DNA from: Thermoplasmata archaeon
GTDB taxonomy: Archaea > Thermoplasmatota > Thermoplasmata > Thermoplasmatales > GCA-001856825
Assembly (NCBI GenBank): GCA_021792255.1
Contig: JAJYUZ010000001.1
Location: 124,001-188,000, forward strand
Reading direction: 5' to 3'
Length of the DNA: 64,000 bases
Position numbers and translations under genes: made by a program. Shown here piece after piece: positions 61,537 to 64,000 of the stretch. Within the stretch, counting starts at the first letter, position 1; each line of letters opens with the position of its first letter. Below the pieces are notes generated by a model. It was not told the DNA's origin and did not search any database. It saw nothing but the letters and a program-made list of their open reading frames with translations.

Positions 61537-62337
61537 TTAACCCTTGAAATGATAAATGGAGTATTTGCGAGTTGGAGTCTGTCTGGATCCAATTTTATTT
61601 TGGTTTTCAAATTCAATCAGAGATGATGGTTCTCCAAAAACTTTTCTTACGCTCTCGTCAGTATAGTCGAACGTGAACATGTAATTGCCTTTGATTACTC
61701 TACTTAATTTTTTTAGATCTTCTAGATCGTATATGTTAAAGGAATAATCGTACCAACTCTTGTCAGTGTATGGTGGATCGCAATAGAAGAATACATTTTC
61801 CCCACCGTAACTCCTAATGAGTTCTTTAAAGTCAAGGTTCTCTATTTCCCAGCTTGAAATTTTTGAACTGATACGGTCGTAGTTTGACAGAATTTTCCTA
61901 ACGTGGGTAAGACTTGACTTTTCCTTTTGGGTACGGTACGTAGACCCCATGCCACCAAAGCTGACGTTGAATTTGTAGAAAGTTCTGAAGGCCATATCGA
62001 TGTTGCTCTGGTTGGCCGAATTAGTGAGAATAAAATTTTTTTTGTAATTTAGGAATTGAGACTCTGTTACCGTCCACTTTCGAGCCATTTCGAGAAACTC
62101 TTTTGGATAGGTCTTAATGACCATGAAGAGCATGTAGAGTTCCTTATTGAGCTCATTGTAGACAGTTCTCGGCGCATTGACATTCAATGAGACATTACCA
62201 GAGCCACCAAAGACATCTACAAGAGCATTGGCTCCTGACGCGCCAAATCCTTTTAATATCTCTGGCATGAGTAAATTTTTTGCCCCCGGATACTTGATCA
62301 ATCTAGTTATAGCCATTCTAATCTTTCTTCCACACAC
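61537..62337 (-). CDS. DNA adenine methyltransferase, Dam/D12 class
   Basis: 266 residues. The SAM-binding motif VDVFGGSGNVSL is near residue 40 and the catalytic FYCDPPYTDKSWY near residue 185 (DPPY motif). IKYPGAK near the start is also typical. It methylates the N6 of adenine in a short site. No restriction gene is next to it, so it is a solitary methyltransferase. GTG 62337 fits a leaderless start after a TATA-like region near 62361-62368; ATG 62316 is the alternative. Confidence 0.88.
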   Translation of the reverse strand: MCGRKIRMAITRLIKYPGAKNLLMPEILKGFGASGANALVDVFGGSGNVSLNVNAPRTVYNELNKELYMLFMVIKTYPKEFLEMARKWTVTESQFLNYKKNFILTNSANQSNIDMAFRTFYKFNVSFGGMGSTYRTQKEKSSLTHVRKILSNYDRISSKISSWEIENLDFKELIRSYGGENVFFYCDPPYTDKSWYDYSFNIYDLEDLKKLSRVIKGNYMFTFDYTDESVRKVFGEPSSLIEFENQNKIGSRQTPTRKYSIYHFKG

Positions 62338-62410
62338 GAATTCTTTGCAAATTCCGCCATTTAATACTCAAAACAGGAATGTCGACCCCCTTTAGACTCA
62401 AATAATCAGC

Positions 62411-62842
62411 TCACTTTAGCCCCTGGTTTTGGTAATGACCGGAGCGAACTTCATACGTCTTTACAGCTTCCTTGTCCATATTGAGAAATATCATCTGGAA
62501 AACGCCCTTCTCTTTTGCAATTTCTACCGTCTCTTCTCCGAGATTTTTTAAGTAGAATCTGATCTTTCCACGGAAGCCTGCATCTACAAAGCCAAAGCTG
62601 GCTACTACACCTCTCCTCGCATAACTAGATCTCAGGAACATCATGGAACCAATGAATCCGGGAAGTGAAACGGTTTCGACTGTTTCTACCTGTGCTCCCC
62701 CGTTCGGCTCAATAACGACTCTTTCAGTAATGCTGAAATCATACCCGTTGGGAGTCAGCTTACTAGGGTCAAATGGGTCTATGGACATAGTACCGTTCTG
62801 AATAAGCTCAAGAAGAGTGCCATCAGATACAATCATATTCAA
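62411..62842 (-). CDS. dcd: dCTP deaminase / dUTPase family protein
   Basis: 143 residues, shorter than the ~190 of most Dcd. LTPNGYDFSI and the active-site LRSSYARRGVVASFGFVDAGFRG, with GVFQMIFL later, are the family's core. Dcd (dCTP to dUTP) and dUTPase share these, and the short length favours a dUTPase-like role; I cannot decide. It faces the next gene across 31 bases, which hold overlapping TATA-like sites for both directions. Confidence 0.85.
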   Translation of the reverse strand: MNMIVSDGTLLELIQNGTMSIDPFDPSKLTPNGYDFSITERVVIEPNGGAQVETVETVSLPGFIGSMMFLRSSYARRGVVASFGFVDAGFRGKIRFYLKNLGEETVEIAKEKGVFQMIFLNMDKEAVKTYEVRSGHYQNQGLK

Positions 62843-62873
62843 AGAAAACTTTTATGTTTAAAATATTTGTCAA

Positions 62874-63941
62874 ATGATGTTCGATAGAGAAACTGTGAAT
62901 GCTTTCTCAGGAGGTTATAAGATTTCAGAGTCTGGTATTGTAACACTGTTTGGAAGACCCACTGTTTCATCGCTGAAGCGAGTGATCGCTTTCCCCGTCT
63001 CCCTTTCTATTCATTCTCTGGTCAGGAAAAGTGAAACCGTTGTCTGGAAAGGGACAAATACCATTGAAATCCCTTACAAGATTTCCAAGCTTTCGAATGA
63101 TTGGTACGATCCGATCAAATTAATGACAAATATCGCAATCCAAAGAGGCTGGAAGTACGCTCCATTCATTCTTGCACAAGAAGCACTAGGCTATCAATTC
63201 TCTCTTGGATATTACTCAGCATTTGTTGACACACTTGTCCAGGCATTTACATCGGTAAACGAAGTTACCCTCAATACTTCGGAATTTGCACAGATCAGCA
63301 GCGAAATACAGGACAAGATTAGGGAAGAGCATTCAGCATATGAGACTGTAGCGAGGAGACAAGAAAAGGATGGTACAATCCTTTTCTACGATGTGCTTTC
63401 TAATTCATACAGAAATGAAATCGTAAATTTTGAACCTTTTTCTTTGTTTTTAATATCAGAGAACTCGCTGGCTTCTAACCGCGACTTCCAGAAATTCCAG
63501 AAGAGCGTGAAGAGGTTCAAAGAAGAGAACATGTTAAACCGTGACTCCGACTCGTTAAAGTTTCCATATGTTGGGATTAGGAACCACATGAAGAAGGAAG
63601 AAGATACTTACAACCGCATCACTGACGCATTCAACCGGAACGACGTGCAGTCATTTTTATCCGCTATTTCCAAATACTCTCAATCTCTCGGATATAATCT
63701 CGGCGTTTTGTCGGATTTCCAGAAAAATATAGCTCGTCAACTTGACGAATACGGCGTCCAGATGTACGTATTTAATATAAGTGAGTACTCTGGATCGGTA
63801 CTCGTTTTTGCTGATTCGCTAGAACTCGCGAAAATCAAGGAAAATGCGATAAGGGATTACTATAATCTGACCAATAGAACGATTAGAATTGACGAACTAC
63901 AAATACTGAGAGGTTCGTCGAAGGAGCCTGTCTTGCTTTAA
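62874..63941 (+). CDS. Divergent GHMP kinase-like protein, unknown substrate
   Basis: 355 residues. The layout recalls galactokinase-type GHMP proteins: an early loop near GIVTLFGRPTVSSL, a central SLGYYSAFVDTLVQAF helix where the phosphate-binding GLGSSSA normally lies, and a C-terminal YSGSVLVFADSLELAK. The glycine-rich core is changed (Tyr-Tyr-Ser-Ala), so catalysis is uncertain. It starts at ATG 62874, 31 bases from the dcd gene. Weak similarity only. Confidence 0.5.
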   Translation: MMFDRETVNAFSGGYKISESGIVTLFGRPTVSSLKRVIAFPVSLSIHSLVRKSETVVWKGTNTIEIPYKISKLSNDWYDPIKLMTNIAIQRGWKYAPFILAQEALGYQFSLGYYSAFVDTLVQAFTSVNEVTLNTSEFAQISSEIQDKIREEHSAYETVARRQEKDGTILFYDVLSNSYRNEIVNFEPFSLFLISENSLASNRDFQKFQKSVKRFKEENMLNRDSDSLKFPYVGIRNHMKKEEDTYNRITDAFNRNDVQSFLSAISKYSQSLGYNLGVLSDFQKNIARQLDEYGVQMYVFNISEYSGSVLVFADSLELAKIKENAIRDYYNLTNRTIRIDELQILRGSSKEPVLL

Positions 63942-64000
63942 CAACCAATCAATTTGTACGTTGAATTTACTAGCGTATTCAGCAAAATATTAGTATCGTC

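Noticed and set aside
1..64000. CRISPR array or rRNA genes
   Set aside because: No regularly spaced repeats and no rRNA sequence were seen; repeats found are confined to the element and to operators.

Overview
The window is a stretch of euryarchaeal chromosome, most likely from the Thermoplasmatales or a close relative. The reasons are a D-family DNA polymerase large subunit, PCNA, MCM, Spt4, an RNA polymerase E' subunit, archaeal S24e and S27ae, a GTP-dependent dephospho-CoA kinase, FtsZ with SepF, a thermopsin-type acid protease (typical of acidophiles), an intron in tRNA-Tyr, and many genes whose start codon lies about 25 bases after an AT-rich TATA-like box, as in leaderless transcripts. 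This placement rests on gene content read by eye, not on a search.

Layout. 1-6 kb: MFS transporter, TIM-barrel protein, msrAB, HIT protein, fumarase-type lyase. 6-8.6 kb: information-processing cluster rpoE1-spt4-dephospho-CoA kinase-rps24e-rps27ae, then pcna. 8.5-12 kb: two glycosyltransferases, a sugar-isomerase-like protein, a roadblock protein and a PadR regulator with two palindromes. 12-21 kb (minus): PHP protein, metG, a membrane protein behind ftsZ, a GPN GTPase, polC and rnhB. 21-24.8 kb: thiBPQ thiamine transporter under a TPP riboswitch. 24.9-36 kb (plus): guaB, thermopsin, a decayed B3/4-domain gene, a crotonase, thrB-thrC and a serC-like/serA/DUF1015 operon. 36-44 kb: tRNA-Tyr, sepF, proton-pumping pyrophosphatase, folP-DUF424 and mcm carrying an intein. 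44.7-50.8 kb: a 6.1-kb integrated element in tRNA-Gly, flanked by a 13-bp direct repeat, with a P-loop replication-type ATPase, small genes and a tyrosine integrase. 51-59.3 kb (minus): a complete shikimate, prephenate dehydratase and prephenate dehydrogenase operon with two gene fusions and a structured leader. 59.4-64 kb: a decayed amino-acid permease, amtB, a solitary adenine methyltransferase, a dCTP deaminase/dUTPase-type gene and a divergent GHMP-like protein.

How the genes work together. The aro operon reads small ORF-aroF-aroB-aroD-aroE/K-aroA/C-pheA-tyrA with mostly 4-base overlaps, so one transcript covers erythrose-4-phosphate to the prephenate branch. It uses a bacterial-type P-loop shikimate kinase and a bacterial-type DAHP synthase instead of the usual archaeal choices. 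FtsZ and SepF, though 20 kb apart, form the expected division pair. PCNA, PolD large subunit, MCM and RNase HII put much of the replication machinery in one window. The points most worth a second look are the AroA-AroC fusion with a ribosome-binding site hidden at its joint, the foldable leader of that operon, the integrated element with its unidentified small genes and repeats, and DUF1015 next to the serine genes.
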